Below, one piece after another: positions 27,216 through 37,022 of a stretch of DNA of 37,583 nt. Position 1 is the first letter of the stretch, and each line of letters begins with the position of its first letter. Position numbers and translations under genes: made by a program. This DNA is from Acidobacteriota bacterium (lineage in GTDB: Bacteria; Acidobacteriota; Blastocatellia; Pyrinomonadales; Pyrinomonadaceae), in the NCBI GenBank assembly GCA_020853255.1, contig JADYZI010000141.1, forward strand, positions 1-37,583, given 5' to 3'. The notes beneath the pieces are model-generated. The model saw only the letters and a list, made by a program, of their open reading frames with translations, was not told the origin of the DNA and did no database searches.

Positions 27216-29254
27216 TCGCGAAACTCAAAAAGCTTAAGGGCCGATCGCTTGGCGAGATAATGTTCCGAGCCAAGCAAAAGCTATCCGCATTGGCCGAACA
27301 GGCCGGTCCGTTAGCGGATGTCAGGAGCCGGGACCGGAGCTCTTTTGTGCGATCGCTGTGGGAGAAAGGGCTTGGTGGTCCGGCCGACGTACTAAAGCAT
27401 TTTCGCCAGCGTGAACATTTGTTTTTCCCTTCATTCTCGGATCGGGACGGAACGCTGGCCGCGCTCAGGGAACGTTTCCCGCGTGAACGCGATGGCATTA
27501 TCCAGCGCGCCGAGAAGATCCTCTCCGGGTCATATGACCTTCTTGGCCACTCAGACCTTAGCTTCGGCCCGGCTTTGCCGGACTGGCACTTTGATCCGAT
27601 TTCGGGAAAACGCTCACCGCTTCGACATTGGTCGCGGTTTGATGAGACCGATCCATCTGAAACAGGGGACAAGAAAGTTATTTGGGAGTTGAACCGGCAT
27701 CAATATTTCACAACGCTCGGCCAGGCATATTGGATCACGGGTGACGAAGCGTATGCCGATGCGTTTCTTGCCCACGTTGAAGACTGGATCGAGAAGAATC
27801 CACCGAAGTTGGGTGTGAACTGGATATCCTCGCTTGAGATCGCGTACCGTTCAATGTCGTGGATCTGGGCATTTCATTATTTTAAGGATTCGTCGAGCAT
27901 TCGTCCTGACATCTTTGTCAAGATGCTGAACGGCCTCGTTTGGAACGCTCAACACATTGAGCGGTATTTATCCACATACAGCAGCCCCAATACCCATCTC
28001 ACTGGCGAAGCGCTTGGGCTTTATTTCATCGGAACATTCCTGCAAGGGTTTGCCGGGGCCGACAGATGGGCGAGAACTGGTTATGCAATACTCATTGGTG
28101 AACTTGACCGTCAGATCCGTGCTGATGGAGGCTATGTTGAGCAGGCCACGCATTACCAACGCTATACTGCCGACTTTTATTTAGCTTTGGCAATACTTCG
28201 CACGGCCGAAGGCATCGAATTGGATACCGTACTCGAAGCGAAACTAGCGAAACTGCTCGAATTTCTGATGTGTTTGATCCAACCCAATGGTGAAGTTCCG
28301 CTGATCGGCGATGAGGATGGGGGACGGCTTCACGTTTTCGACGATCGCAGCATCGCTGATCTTCGCCCGATGCTTTCTGTCGGGGCCACGGTATTCAACG
28401 ACGGCAGATTGAAGTTTGCGGCGGGTGAGGCGAGCGATGAGTTGCTGTGGCTAACGGGCCCGGCTGGTTTGGCAGCATTTGACTCACTCAAAGCGGTGCC
28501 AATGCATGAAATGGGCCAAGCCTTTCAGGAAAGTGGCGCGTACGTGGTCCGCGACCCTTCCAGTTTCGTCGTGATCGACTGTGGGCAGCATGGCTTTATG
28601 AACTGCGGGCATGCTCACGCAGATGCACTGAGCTTTGTCGCCTCATTTCTTGGTGTGCCGGTCTTTGTTGACTCAGGAACGTACACCTATACATCTGACC
28701 GCAATGCTCGGGACTATTTTCGGTCTTCATCCGCCCATAATTGTCTCACGGTGAACGGGTCTGGTTCAGCTGAACCCAACGGGCCTTTCTCATGGAAACA
28801 TTGGCCGGATTCAAAGGTGCTGGAATGGAATTGCGACGATACGGAAGTCGTACTTCGCGGCTCGCACAATGGGTACGAGCGGTTTGGGGTCGAATACGAA
28901 AGGGAGTTTCGAATCGGTCGAAGCAGCGGCATGATCCTGATCGATAAGGTCCGCACGAACGTTTCAAATAAGTTCACGATAAACTTTATTCTTTCACCTT
29001 TGATCGAAGCCGAAATGCGGAGCGACGATCGCATCATCCTGCGGGCAAAAGACGGAAAACAGGACCTATTGGCCATTGTTACAAAAGTGATCGGGGAAAC
29101 TTCGGGAGATGAGCGTGGAGCGTGGCAGATCGAGCCGACCCATATCTCGCCCCGATATGGAATGCTGGTTCCAACTACGAAGCTGATATTCTCAATAGAT
29201 CGGAATGCGGATTTTGAGGTAGAGAACAGATTTGTTCTGTCACGGACGAAGTGA
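27212..29254 (+). CDS. Heparinase II/III-like protein
   Basis: A 680-residue member of the heparinase II/III superfamily (PL12/PL17-like), built from an N-terminal alpha/alpha toroid and a C-terminal beta-sheet domain. The family residues are in place: Asn260 and His262 in YSSPNTHLTGEALGLY, the Tyr315 region in VEQATHYQRY, and His467/His469 in NCGHAHADALSF, followed by VDSGTYTY and RDYFRSSSAHNCL. These enzymes cleave uronate-containing glycans by beta-elimination. No signal peptide is visible: the N-terminus is basic and polar. If it acts in the periplasm it uses an unrecognised route. Members of this type are common in exopolysaccharide clusters. It overlaps the upstream GT by 4 bp. Confidence 0.9.
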   Translation: MIAKLKKLKGRSLGEIMFRAKQKLSALAEQAGPLADVRSRDRSSFVRSLWEKGLGGPADVLKHFRQREHLFFPSFSDRDGTLAALRERFPRERDGIIQRAEKILSGSYDLLGHSDLSFGPALPDWHFDPISGKRSPLRHWSRFDETDPSETGDKKVIWELNRHQYFTTLGQAYWITGDEAYADAFLAHVEDWIEKNPPKLGVNWISSLEIAYRSMSWIWAFHYFKDSSSIRPDIFVKMLNGLVWNAQHIERYLSTYSSPNTHLTGEALGLYFIGTFLQGFAGADRWARTGYAILIGELDRQIRADGGYVEQATHYQRYTADFYLALAILRTAEGIELDTVLEAKLAKLLEFLMCLIQPNGEVPLIGDEDGGRLHVFDDRSIADLRPMLSVGATVFNDGRLKFAAGEASDELLWLTGPAGLAAFDSLKAVPMHEMGQAFQESGAYVVRDPSSFVVIDCGQHGFMNCGHAHADALSFVASFLGVPVFVDSGTYTYTSDRNARDYFRSSSAHNCLTVNGSGSAEPNGPFSWKHWPDSKVLEWNCDDTEVVLRGSHNGYERFGVEYEREFRIGRSSGMILIDKVRTNVSNKFTINFILSPLIEAEMRSDDRIILRAKDGKQDLLAIVTKVIGETSGDERGAWQIEPTHISPRYGMLVPTTKLIFSIDRNADFEVENRFVLSRTK

Positions 29255-29257
29255 TGC

Positions 29258-31168
29258 ATGTGCGGAATTAACGGAATTGTTTTTACGAAGGACAGCGGGC
29301 GGAGCGTCGATCGGGAACGGCTTGCCAGGATGCGCGACATTCTTGGCCATCGCGGCCCCGACGCCGCAGGTCTCTTTGTTGACGGCTCCGTCGGGCTTGG
29401 GCACCGACGGCTTTCGATAGTTGATCTTAAGTCAGGCGATCAGCCGATGTTCAGCGATGACCGATCATTGGTGATCGTCTATAACGGCGAGGTCTATAAC
29501 CACGCGGATCATCGCGAGGAGATGATCGAACGGGGTTATCGTTATCATTCAACTTCTGATACCGAAACGATCCTCAACCTTTATAGAGAATTTGGGACTG
29601 AATCCGTCCACAGGCTTCGGGGGATGTTTGCGTTCGCGATCTGGGATGCGAACAACCAGGAGCTTGTTATAGCCCGCGACAGACTCGGGGTCAAACCGCT
29701 CTACTACGTTCACGACGAGAACGGCAGCTTCTTTTTTGCATCCGAGATCAAGGCGCTGATCGACGCGGGAGCGATCACGCCTCAGTTGAATTTTTCGGTC
29801 CTGCCGGAACAATTGGCCAATCACGGTACGAGCTATGACGAGACTCTTTTCAAAGATGTACGCCGGCTGCTTCCGGGACACTGGTTGAAATGGCGCGGCG
29901 GCCGGATAACGATAGAGAAGTTCTGGGACCTTGAGTTTGACCCTAAGCATGATTTTCCGGATGAAGATGCGGCAGTTGGCGAATGGTACGAGATGTTTCG
30001 CGAATCCGTCCGGCTGCGGTTGATGTCGGATGTTCCGCTGGGCATGTTCCTCTCCGGCGGCATCGATTCATCGGCGATCGCCGCCGTAATGTCGGAGCTT
30101 GTCGATGATCCGATCAAGACGTTTTCCGTCGGCTTTGCGGAGCAGGAGGCGAACGAATTCAGCTTCGCTCGCCAGGTGGCCAGAAAGTTCAATACTGATC
30201 ATCACGAAATAACGATCACGCCGGATCAGTTCTTTGACGCGCTTCCGCAATTGGTCTGGCATGAGGATGAACCGCTCGGGTTTGAAGCATCAGTGCCGTT
30301 GTACTTTGTTTCCAAGCTTGCACAAGAACACGTGAAAGTGGTCCTTACTGGCGAGGGGAGCGATGAGACGCTGGCCGGTTATGCACGATATCGAAAAGCC
30401 TTGACACTGCTTGGCTACGGTGAAAGGTACGAAGCATTAACTCCTGAGTTTGTTCGCGGCGCCGTACGTTCGGGGGTTGCGGCCTTGCCCGGCGTCCTTA
30501 ACCGGAAACTGGCGCGTACATTTTTGGCGAGAGACGCGGACGTAGAAGATCTGTTCTTCGATAACTTTGCTATCTTTGGCAAACGGCAGCAGCACGGACT
30601 ATTTACGCGCGAAACGGCCGAAAGGATCGGCGGCAGCTCTCCGTACGCAAATCTTCACCACTGGCTTGATAAGGCCGGTGCGGAAAGCCTGCTTGACCGG
30701 CTTCTGTATGTTGACATCCGATCGTATCTGCACGAGCTATTGATGAAACAGGACCAGATGTCGATGGCCGCGTCGATCGAAAGCCGCGTACCGTTTCTTG
30801 ACCACAAGCTTGTTGAATTCGCCGCCAGGCTTCCTGAAAATATGAAGCTGCGCGGACAGGATACAAAGTGGATCCTCAGAAGAGCGATGCGAGGTGTACT
30901 GCCTGAAGAAATACTCGACAGGCCAAAGATGGGTTTTCCGGTTCCGCTCGGCGGCTGGCTCCGGGGCCCCTTCAAAGGGATCGTCGAAGAATACGTGATG
31001 AGTGAGCGCAGTCTTGGGCGCGGGATCTTCAATTCCGACAAAGTGAGGCAGTTAACAGCGGCGCACGATCGGGGCGAGGATCATGCATCGAGGCTGTTCC
31101 GGTTGATCAATTTAGAGATCTGGCAGCGGATATTTATTGATGGTGAAACTCCCTCGAAAGTGGAATAG
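29258..31168 (+). CDS. Asparagine-synthetase-like amidotransferase 3
   Basis: Third full-length AsnB-family amidotransferase (636 residues) in about 18 kb. It opens MCGINGIVF with Cys2 as glutaminase nucleophile, contains HRGPDAAG and YNGEVYN, and has the PP-loop SGGIDSS at 266-272. Further synthetase motifs are LTGEGSDETLAGYARY and SIESRVPFLDHK. It is clearly homologous to the other two but well diverged from them. It starts 3 bp after the heparinase-like gene stop. The natural acceptor is unknown. Confidence 0.94.
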   Translation: MCGINGIVFTKDSGRSVDRERLARMRDILGHRGPDAAGLFVDGSVGLGHRRLSIVDLKSGDQPMFSDDRSLVIVYNGEVYNHADHREEMIERGYRYHSTSDTETILNLYREFGTESVHRLRGMFAFAIWDANNQELVIARDRLGVKPLYYVHDENGSFFFASEIKALIDAGAITPQLNFSVLPEQLANHGTSYDETLFKDVRRLLPGHWLKWRGGRITIEKFWDLEFDPKHDFPDEDAAVGEWYEMFRESVRLRLMSDVPLGMFLSGGIDSSAIAAVMSELVDDPIKTFSVGFAEQEANEFSFARQVARKFNTDHHEITITPDQFFDALPQLVWHEDEPLGFEASVPLYFVSKLAQEHVKVVLTGEGSDETLAGYARYRKALTLLGYGERYEALTPEFVRGAVRSGVAALPGVLNRKLARTFLARDADVEDLFFDNFAIFGKRQQHGLFTRETAERIGGSSPYANLHHWLDKAGAESLLDRLLYVDIRSYLHELLMKQDQMSMAASIESRVPFLDHKLVEFAARLPENMKLRGQDTKWILRRAMRGVLPEEILDRPKMGFPVPLGGWLRGPFKGIVEEYVMSERSLGRGIFNSDKVRQLTAAHDRGEDHASRLFRLINLEIWQRIFIDGETPSKVE

Positions 31169-31200
31169 CCGGTCACGCGGCTTGGGGCCATTGCGATCGA

Positions 31201-32403
31201 ATGTTGGTCGAGACAGAAATTTTAGAACCTAAGAGGGAAACTGCCGCATTGCGCGGCTGCGACATTCTGTGTTTCAGTCACGACTGGAGCGGTGACCCGT
31301 TGTCAAAGACCCACCTGATGCGTATCTTAGCGCGTGAAAATCGAATTCTATGGGTAAATGCTATTGCAAACCGCATGCCGACGGCCGCAAAAAAGGATAT
31401 GGCTCGCATCTTTCGCAAATTGGCTGCGTTTGCTGAGCCGGTAAAAGAGGTTGAGCCGAACATTTTTGTTCTTAATCCTTTGGCAATTCCAGCGTATGGC
31501 AACGCAGCAATTCGCGATTTTAATCAGCGGTTTCTGCGTTCGCAGGTCCTTCGAGCAATGCGTCGCCTGCGGTTTAGACGTCCGATCAATATGGTCTTCA
31601 ATCCCGCGGCAGGCCTGCTGGCGGGTAAGCTGGGCGAACGGTCGACGATATATTATTGCGTCGATGAATATACTGCGTTCACCGGCGTGGCAAATGGGCT
31701 GAAAGAGATCGAAAACAATTTGTTCCGGGCCGCTGACCTTGTTGTCGTTTCCGCCGAAAAGCTACTTCAATCAAAGAAGGAGCTAAACAGTAACATTCAT
31801 TTGATCCGTCACGGAACCGACTGGAAGCACTTTCGCCGCGCGGTCGAAGCAGAAACTAGCATTCCGGCTGAGATCGCAGACTTGCCGCGGCCGATAATCG
31901 GCTTTCACGGCCTCCTTGCTGATTGGGTCGATTATGACTTGATCCGAAAAACGGCGGAGAGATATACGAGCGGTTCCGTTGTTTTGATCGGCAAGATCGC
32001 CGTTGACGCTGAAGAAAAGATCAAAGTCCTTAACGGAGCAGAAAACATCCATCTGCTTGGCCGCAAGCCGTACGCCGATCTGCCCGCATACTGCAAGGGG
32101 TTTGATGTGACGATCAATCCATTCGTGATCAATGAACTGACGCTCGCCGCTAACCCGTTGAAGGTCCGTGAATATCTGGCCGCTGGTTTGATGGTTGTCT
32201 CGACCGACATTCCGGAGGTGCGCATTCTGGAAAACTGTCTGGTAGCGGCCGACCATGCGGACTTTCTTGGGAAGATCGAAACGGCGCTTTTGTCTGGACG
32301 TTCACGGGCTGAGATATCCGATTCCGTCCGACATGAAAGCTGGGAGGCAAAGATCGAAGAGTTAAGAGGATTGATTGAACGCACCGAAACCAAGAAAGAA
32401 TAG
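31201..32403 (+). CDS. TuaH-like glycosyltransferase
   Basis: A 400-residue GT-B glycosyltransferase resembling teichuronic-acid-type TuaH proteins: FSHDWSGDPLSKTHLMRILA at the start, IYYCVDEYTAFTGV then ADLVVVSAEKLL in the middle, and NPFVINELTLAANPLKVREYLAAGLMVVST at the donor site. It is probably cytoplasmic. Donor and acceptor are unknown. It follows amidotransferase 3 after 32 bp and overlaps the next gene by about 29 bp if that gene starts at TTG 32375. Confidence 0.87.
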   Translation: MLVETEILEPKRETAALRGCDILCFSHDWSGDPLSKTHLMRILARENRILWVNAIANRMPTAAKKDMARIFRKLAAFAEPVKEVEPNIFVLNPLAIPAYGNAAIRDFNQRFLRSQVLRAMRRLRFRRPINMVFNPAAGLLAGKLGERSTIYYCVDEYTAFTGVANGLKEIENNLFRAADLVVVSAEKLLQSKKELNSNIHLIRHGTDWKHFRRAVEAETSIPAEIADLPRPIIGFHGLLADWVDYDLIRKTAERYTSGSVVLIGKIAVDAEEKIKVLNGAENIHLLGRKPYADLPAYCKGFDVTINPFVINELTLAANPLKVREYLAAGLMVVSTDIPEVRILENCLVAADHADFLGKIETALLSGRSRAEISDSVRHESWEAKIEELRGLIERTETKKE

Positions 32404-33019
32404 AAGGGTTTTGATCGCCCTGGGTTTTGCCGCGTTGGCTGCATTGTGGATCGCGTTGGCGCCGTTTTTGGCGGACGTGCTCGTGATCGAAAGGCCGCTT
32501 GCGCATGCGGACGCGATCGTTATCCTGAGCGGAGCCGCAGACTACGCTCAACGGGCACAAGGTGGAGCACAGGCGTTCCGCGATGGCCTCGCGCCGCGGG
32601 TATTGATCACCGATGACGGTGAACGCGGCGGATGGGACGACCGCGAAAAGGGCAATCCGTTCTTTGTTGAACGGATGGAAGCGGCCCTGCGCGCCCAAGA
32701 CGTACCGGCCGATGCTATAGAACGGCTGCCGGGGAAGGTGCATGGAACCGATGAAGAGGCTGAACTTGCGATTCTGGCGGCTGCAACGCGCGGATATCGG
32801 AGCATCCTGATCGTTACGTCAGACTATCATTCGCGGCGGGCGCTATGGACCTTCGATCGGGTCGCCGCAAAGAACAGCGCGAACATCGCGATCGGGATCA
32901 TCCGTTCGCCGTCAGGGCCGCGGTATCCTGGCCGGTACACTTGGTGGATGACGCGGCGCGGTTGGCGGACAGTCGGTGCGGAATACGTGAAGTTTGGCTA
33001 CTATTGGTTGTTTAATTGA
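32375..33019 (+). CDS. DUF218 / YdcF-like membrane-anchored protein
   Basis: The 214-residue product has an N-terminal membrane helix (VLIALGFAALAALWIALAPF, about 12-31) and a DUF218 domain: HADAIVILSGAADYAQRAQGGAQAFRDG, RVLITDDG, GTDEEAE and TSDYHSRRALW. ElyC/SanA/YdcF proteins of this group act in the envelope, and many lie in polysaccharide loci; the biochemical role is unclear. The start is probably TTG 32375, preceded by AAGAGG with 5-nt spacing, so it overlaps the upstream gene by 29 bp. A later in-frame TTG at 32411 is the alternative but would shorten the helix. Confidence 0.82.
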   Translation: MNAPKPRKNRRVLIALGFAALAALWIALAPFLADVLVIERPLAHADAIVILSGAADYAQRAQGGAQAFRDGLAPRVLITDDGERGGWDDREKGNPFFVERMEAALRAQDVPADAIERLPGKVHGTDEEAELAILAAATRGYRSILIVTSDYHSRRALWTFDRVAAKNSANIAIGIIRSPSGPRYPGRYTWWMTRRGWRTVGAEYVKFGYYWLFN

Positions 33020-33030
33020 GATTTGAACAA

Positions 33031-33909
33031 ATGCCCACTGTGTCAGCAAATACCGGCCCAAATGAGGTGGCCTTCGAACATGCACGCGAAGTAGCGCGCG
33101 GCGAACGGTTCGAGTTCGGTCGGAATTGGGCCGCATTTCTAAAGGTGCTTGACGAAGACCGCATCATTCGTGCCGAACGGTCCTTGGCCGAAATGCTTGA
33201 AGTGGACGACCTGGCTGGCCGAACTTTCCTTGATATTGGATCGGGCAGCGGATTGTTCTCGCTTGCGGCCCGCAGGCTGGGCGCACGGGTCTTCTCGTTT
33301 GATTTCGATACGAACTCGGTCGCTTGTACACGCGAGTTGAAACGGCGTTATTTTGCGGATGATCCCGATTGGACGGTCGAACAAGGCTCTGTTCTTGACA
33401 AGAATTATGTATCAGGTTTGGGTCCGTTCGATATTGTTTACTCGTGGGGTGTGCTCCATCATACTGGCGAAATGTGGAAGGCCCTTGAACATGCGGCAAT
33501 TCCGGTGACTGAAGGTGGGTCGCTTTTTATTGCGATTTACAATGATACCGGCTCGCAGGCAGAACGATGGCGGTGGATAAAATCAACCTATTGTAAACTT
33601 CCGGGCGTTCTGAGATCTCCGTTTGCGGCCCTGGTTTCGATCCCTGACGAATCAAAGCGGTTTCTGAGTTTTGCTCTTCGCGGAAAACCGCAAGGATATT
33701 TCTCGCACTGGAAAAATTACCGGAATGCCCGCGGAATGAATCGCTGGCACGATATTATTGACTGGGTCGGCGGCTTTCCGTATGAAGTTGCAGGGCCATC
33801 GGCGTTATTTGAGTTTTTCAAAGAACGTGGATTCACGGTAACGGCGATGAAATGCGATAACGTCGGGCTAGGATGCAACGAAATGGTTTTTCGGCGGATC
33901 AAGAAATGA
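33031..33909 (+). CDS. SAM-dependent methyltransferase
   Basis: A class I methyltransferase of about 292 residues. Motif I, FLDIGSGSGLFSLAA, is at residues 66-80, followed by VFSFDFDTNS and the post-motif PFDIVYSWGVLHHTG. The acceptor is not identifiable; polysaccharide O- or N-methylation is plausible from the neighbours. I placed the start at ATG 33031, but TTG 33016, overlapping the stop of the previous gene, is also possible. The C-terminal half contains hydrophobic and aromatic segments often seen in methyltransferases that act on lipid-linked or amphipathic substrates. Confidence 0.9.
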   Translation: MPTVSANTGPNEVAFEHAREVARGERFEFGRNWAAFLKVLDEDRIIRAERSLAEMLEVDDLAGRTFLDIGSGSGLFSLAARRLGARVFSFDFDTNSVACTRELKRRYFADDPDWTVEQGSVLDKNYVSGLGPFDIVYSWGVLHHTGEMWKALEHAAIPVTEGGSLFIAIYNDTGSQAERWRWIKSTYCKLPGVLRSPFAALVSIPDESKRFLSFALRGKPQGYFSHWKNYRNARGMNRWHDIIDWVGGFPYEVAGPSALFEFFKERGFTVTAMKCDNVGLGCNEMVFRRIKK

Positions 33910-33975
33910 GGCCTACGGTCCGTTAGTTGTGCGCAACATTGCCCGGGGGCAGCGGATGGTTCGCGACCTTAGTTT

Positions 33976-34054
33976 CTTTTTCGTGGATTTCGTGGTCCAG
34001 GTCGTGGCCTGCTACCACTAAACCCACGACTAAAGACGCAAAATTCACGAAAAG
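33976..34054. repeat. Imperfect inverted repeat in the gap before the epimerase gene
   Basis: About 32-nt arms at 33976-34007 and 34023-34054 are imperfectly complementary, with matching CTTTTTCGTG...TCGTGG and CCACGA...CACGAAAAG ends and a 15-nt loop. It lacks a T-run and could be a degenerate mobile-element end, a transcription-attenuation hairpin, or chance. The surrounding gap between 33910 and 34151 has no credible gene. Confidence 0.45.
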
Positions 34055-34151
34055 AGAGGCGGCCAAGGTTGGCGGAACAACTTGATCATTTACCTTTGCA
34101 ACTTGTGTGATCCTAATGCTCGATCACACAGGTTTTCGATCTGAAAACGAA

Positions 34152-35288
34152 ATGCTGATCACAATAGTCGCGGGAGCGCGCCCAAATTTTATGAAGATAT
34201 CGCCTATTATCAAGGCGATAGATAAGGCCCGCATTGGCGGTCTCTCGATGGACTATCGGCTTGTTCACACCGGCCAGCACTTTGATCAAAAGATGAGCGG
34301 CGAGTTTTTTGCGCAGCTTGGAATCCCGGAGCCGAACATCAATCTCGAATGCGGCGGCGGCACACAGGCGGAGCAAACGGCGGCGGTGATGGTAAGCTTT
34401 GAACGCGAGTTAGAAGCAAATCGGCCGGATGTCGTGATAGTTGTTGGCGATGTGACCTCGACAATGGCCGGCACGATCACGGCAAAGAAGCTTTGCGTTC
34501 CTGTTGTTCATGTCGAGGCGGGCATTCGTTCGGGCGATATGACGATGCCGGAAGAGATAAACCGGATAGTAACTGACAGCATTTGCGATCGCTTCTTTAC
34601 AACAACCCGCAAGGCAGGGCAGCTTTTGCAAAGAACCGGCGTCAGCGATGAGCGTATCCATTTTGTGGGCAACACGATGATCGACACGCTGTTTCAAAAT
34701 CTCGACCGATTGGATCAGCCGCCGTGTTGGGACTTGAACGGCCTTCGCGAAGGCGAGTATTTTCTTCTAACGCTGCATCGCCCGGCAAACGTTGATGATC
34801 GAAAAACACTCGTCGGCTTTCTGACCGAGGTTATCAGCGGCGCAAATGATCGTAAAGTGATCTTTCCTGTACATCCGCGAACACGCAGAACGCTAGAATT
34901 GACCGGCTTCAATGATGAACGATTGGTCACGATCGATCCGCTTGGTTATCTTCAATTCATCTACCTGCTCAAGCACGCGGTAGCCGTTATTACAGATTCA
35001 GGCGGGATCACCGAGGAGGCAACAGTTCTAGGCATTCCGTGTATGACATTACGCGATTCGACAGAACGGCCCGAAACCGTTGAGATCGGCACGAATCAGC
35101 TCATAGGTACAGACCCGCGGCGATTATGGGTATACTTTAAAAAGCTTGCCGAGGGAAATTGGAAGAAAGGTGAAATTCCTGAACTTTGGGACGGGCATGC
35201 CGCGGAACGCATAGTAGATGTCCTGGCCCGGATCTACTTGAACAATTCGGCCGGAAACGCGACAGCGACCGCGCGATTCGATCACTGA
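34152..35288 (+). CDS. wecB: UDP-N-acetylglucosamine 2-epimerase
   Basis: Non-hydrolysing epimerase that interconverts UDP-GlcNAc and UDP-ManNAc, a precursor for acetamido-sugar and ManNAc/ManNAcA residues. It opens MLITIVAGARPNFMKISPII and has VHTGQHFDQKM, the acidic VVGDVTSTMAG (Asp100), HVEAGIRSGDM (Glu122), MPEEINR, LTLHRPANVD and ITDSGGITEEA. From ATG 34152 it has 378 residues, normal for the family. Earlier in-frame starts (GTG 34107, ATG 34116) would add a poor N-terminus. The upstream 240-bp gap suggests its own promoter. ManNAcA supply would fit the uronate hints nearby, but no dehydrogenase is visible in the window. Confidence 0.94.
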   Translation: MLITIVAGARPNFMKISPIIKAIDKARIGGLSMDYRLVHTGQHFDQKMSGEFFAQLGIPEPNINLECGGGTQAEQTAAVMVSFERELEANRPDVVIVVGDVTSTMAGTITAKKLCVPVVHVEAGIRSGDMTMPEEINRIVTDSICDRFFTTTRKAGQLLQRTGVSDERIHFVGNTMIDTLFQNLDRLDQPPCWDLNGLREGEYFLLTLHRPANVDDRKTLVGFLTEVISGANDRKVIFPVHPRTRRTLELTGFNDERLVTIDPLGYLQFIYLLKHAVAVITDSGGITEEATVLGIPCMTLRDSTERPETVEIGTNQLIGTDPRRLWVYFKKLAEGNWKKGEIPELWDGHAAERIVDVLARIYLNNSAGNATATARFDH

Positions 35289-35314
35289 CCGGATTTACTA
35301 CGGCGGATAATTCA

Positions 35315-36832
35315 ATGCGCCTCATTCTGTTTTTAACCATCTTCGTTTGTCTGGCCACCTTGGGATCAATGGCCGCGAGTTGCTCGGGATATGTTTCGGG
35401 AACTCCATTGGAGATCTCAGGCAAAACAATTACCGTCCGAAAAGGAGGTGACTTTCAGGCCGCGCTGGAAAAAGCAGCTTCGGGTGACACGATCGTTCTC
35501 GAGGCCGGTGCGACATACAGCGGGGCGTTCAAGCTGCCAAATAAGCCCGAAAGCGAGTTCATCACGATCCGCTCGTCAGCGGCCGACACTGAACTGCCCG
35601 CTCCGGGTGTTAGGATCGATCCCGCCAAATACAAAGACCGACTGCCAAAGATCGTGTCAAATGTGAGAGGCGAGCCGGCCGTCCTTGCTGAAAACGGTGC
35701 CCATCATTTTCGGTTTGTTGCAGTTGAGTTTGGCCCGACCATCGATGGGCTTTACGACATCATCAAGATCGGCACTGGTCAGGAGAAAAGTCCCGAGATG
35801 CTGCCGCATCACATCGAATTTGACCGCGTGTGGATACACGGAAGTGAGACGGAAGGCCAGCGGCGCGGCGTTGCCGCCAACGGCAGAAACATTCGCGTTG
35901 TAAACAGCTACATCTCCGATATCAAGCGAAAAGGCGACGAGAGTCAGGGCATCGCGGCATGGGCGACGGACGGGCCGATCGAGATAATCAATAATTACAT
36001 TGAAGGTGCGGCTCAGAGCATTCTCTTTGGCGGTGCCGGGTCGGAGCTAAAGCTTGTTCCGACGGACTGCATTGTTGATTCGAACCATCTCAACAAACCG
36101 CTTGAATGGAAGGGAAAGGAATGGGTCGTGAAGAATATCTTTGAGATCAAAAATGGCCGCCGCATCAAGGTCACGAATAACCTGATGACGAACAACTGGG
36201 CCATGGGTCAGGATGGCAACGCGATCCTGTTCACGTCCCGCGCGGACAACGGCAATGCCACGATCATTGAAGACATCGAATTTAGCGGAAACATCGTGCG
36301 CGGGACCGGCGGCGGGATGAACATTCTTGGCAACGAAGGTTCCGGCGGCCACCGGCTGACCATTCGCAATAACATCTTTGACGACATCGACGGTCAAAAG
36401 TGGGGCGGCGGCGGCCATTTTATGAAGGTCACCGATTGGGATGGTATGGTTATTGAGAATAATACCGTCCGGCAAAAGAACAACATCACCGTAGCGTATG
36501 GTGAGCCGGTGAAAGGGTTCGTCTTTCGCAGCAACATCATTTATGAGAATGAATACGGATTCTTTGGCGACGGTACGGGTGTCGGGCAGCCCGCGATCGA
36601 TCGATTCTTTCCGGGCGGCAAGATAATTGGAAATGTGATAATCGGCGGGACGAAAGAACGCTACCGCGAACCGAATGTATTTCCGCCTTCGGCTGAAGAT
36701 GTCGGTTTTGTCAATGCGGTCAATGGCGACTTTGGGCTTCGCCCTGACAGCCGATATCTTAAGTCGGGAGCGGGCGGCGCCAGACCGGGAGCTGACCTGG
36801 ACATTTCGAAAGTCGGAAGAAAAGGCCAGTGA
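35315..36832 (+). CDS. Secreted parallel beta-helix protein, possible polysaccharide lyase
   Basis: A 505-residue exported protein. The N-terminal 23 residues form a signal peptide with a possible lipobox (AASC, Cys23), so it may be a lipoprotein. The rest shows the right-handed beta-helix pattern of Asn/Ile/Val repeats, such as VNSYISDI, IINNYIEGA, VTNNLMTNN, IEFSGNIVRG, IRNNIFDDI and IENNTVRQ. Such folds occur in pectate, alginate and chondroitin lyases and in polysaccharide-binding proteins. I chose ATG 35315 because it starts the signal peptide. An earlier open frame back to 35186 overlaps the epimerase gene and is unlikely. No catalytic residues can be assigned with confidence. Confidence 0.83.
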   Translation: MRLILFLTIFVCLATLGSMAASCSGYVSGTPLEISGKTITVRKGGDFQAALEKAASGDTIVLEAGATYSGAFKLPNKPESEFITIRSSAADTELPAPGVRIDPAKYKDRLPKIVSNVRGEPAVLAENGAHHFRFVAVEFGPTIDGLYDIIKIGTGQEKSPEMLPHHIEFDRVWIHGSETEGQRRGVAANGRNIRVVNSYISDIKRKGDESQGIAAWATDGPIEIINNYIEGAAQSILFGGAGSELKLVPTDCIVDSNHLNKPLEWKGKEWVVKNIFEIKNGRRIKVTNNLMTNNWAMGQDGNAILFTSRADNGNATIIEDIEFSGNIVRGTGGGMNILGNEGSGGHRLTIRNNIFDDIDGQKWGGGGHFMKVTDWDGMVIENNTVRQKNNITVAYGEPVKGFVFRSNIIYENEYGFFGDGTGVGQPAIDRFFPGGKIIGNVIIGGTKERYREPNVFPPSAEDVGFVNAVNGDFGLRPDSRYLKSGAGGARPGADLDISKVGRKGQ

Positions 36833-37022
36833 TGTTAATTCCGTTGTCTGTTCTTTATACGGTGGGAATATACGCGCTCCGTCGGCGATTGTTCGCGCGT
36901 CGATGCCCGAATTACGAAGTTTTATCGGTTTGATCCATTATTTCCGACGGTATTCGGGTTGCACTCAGGTGGCATACAACTTGCGGTCCGTCATTGCAGG
37001 CGGGGGTAAAAGATCTAATTTA

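Noticed and set aside
35186..35314. Upstream extension of the beta-helix protein overlapping the epimerase gene
   Set aside because: It would place a soluble, non-hydrophobic segment before the signal peptide that begins at ATG 35315.
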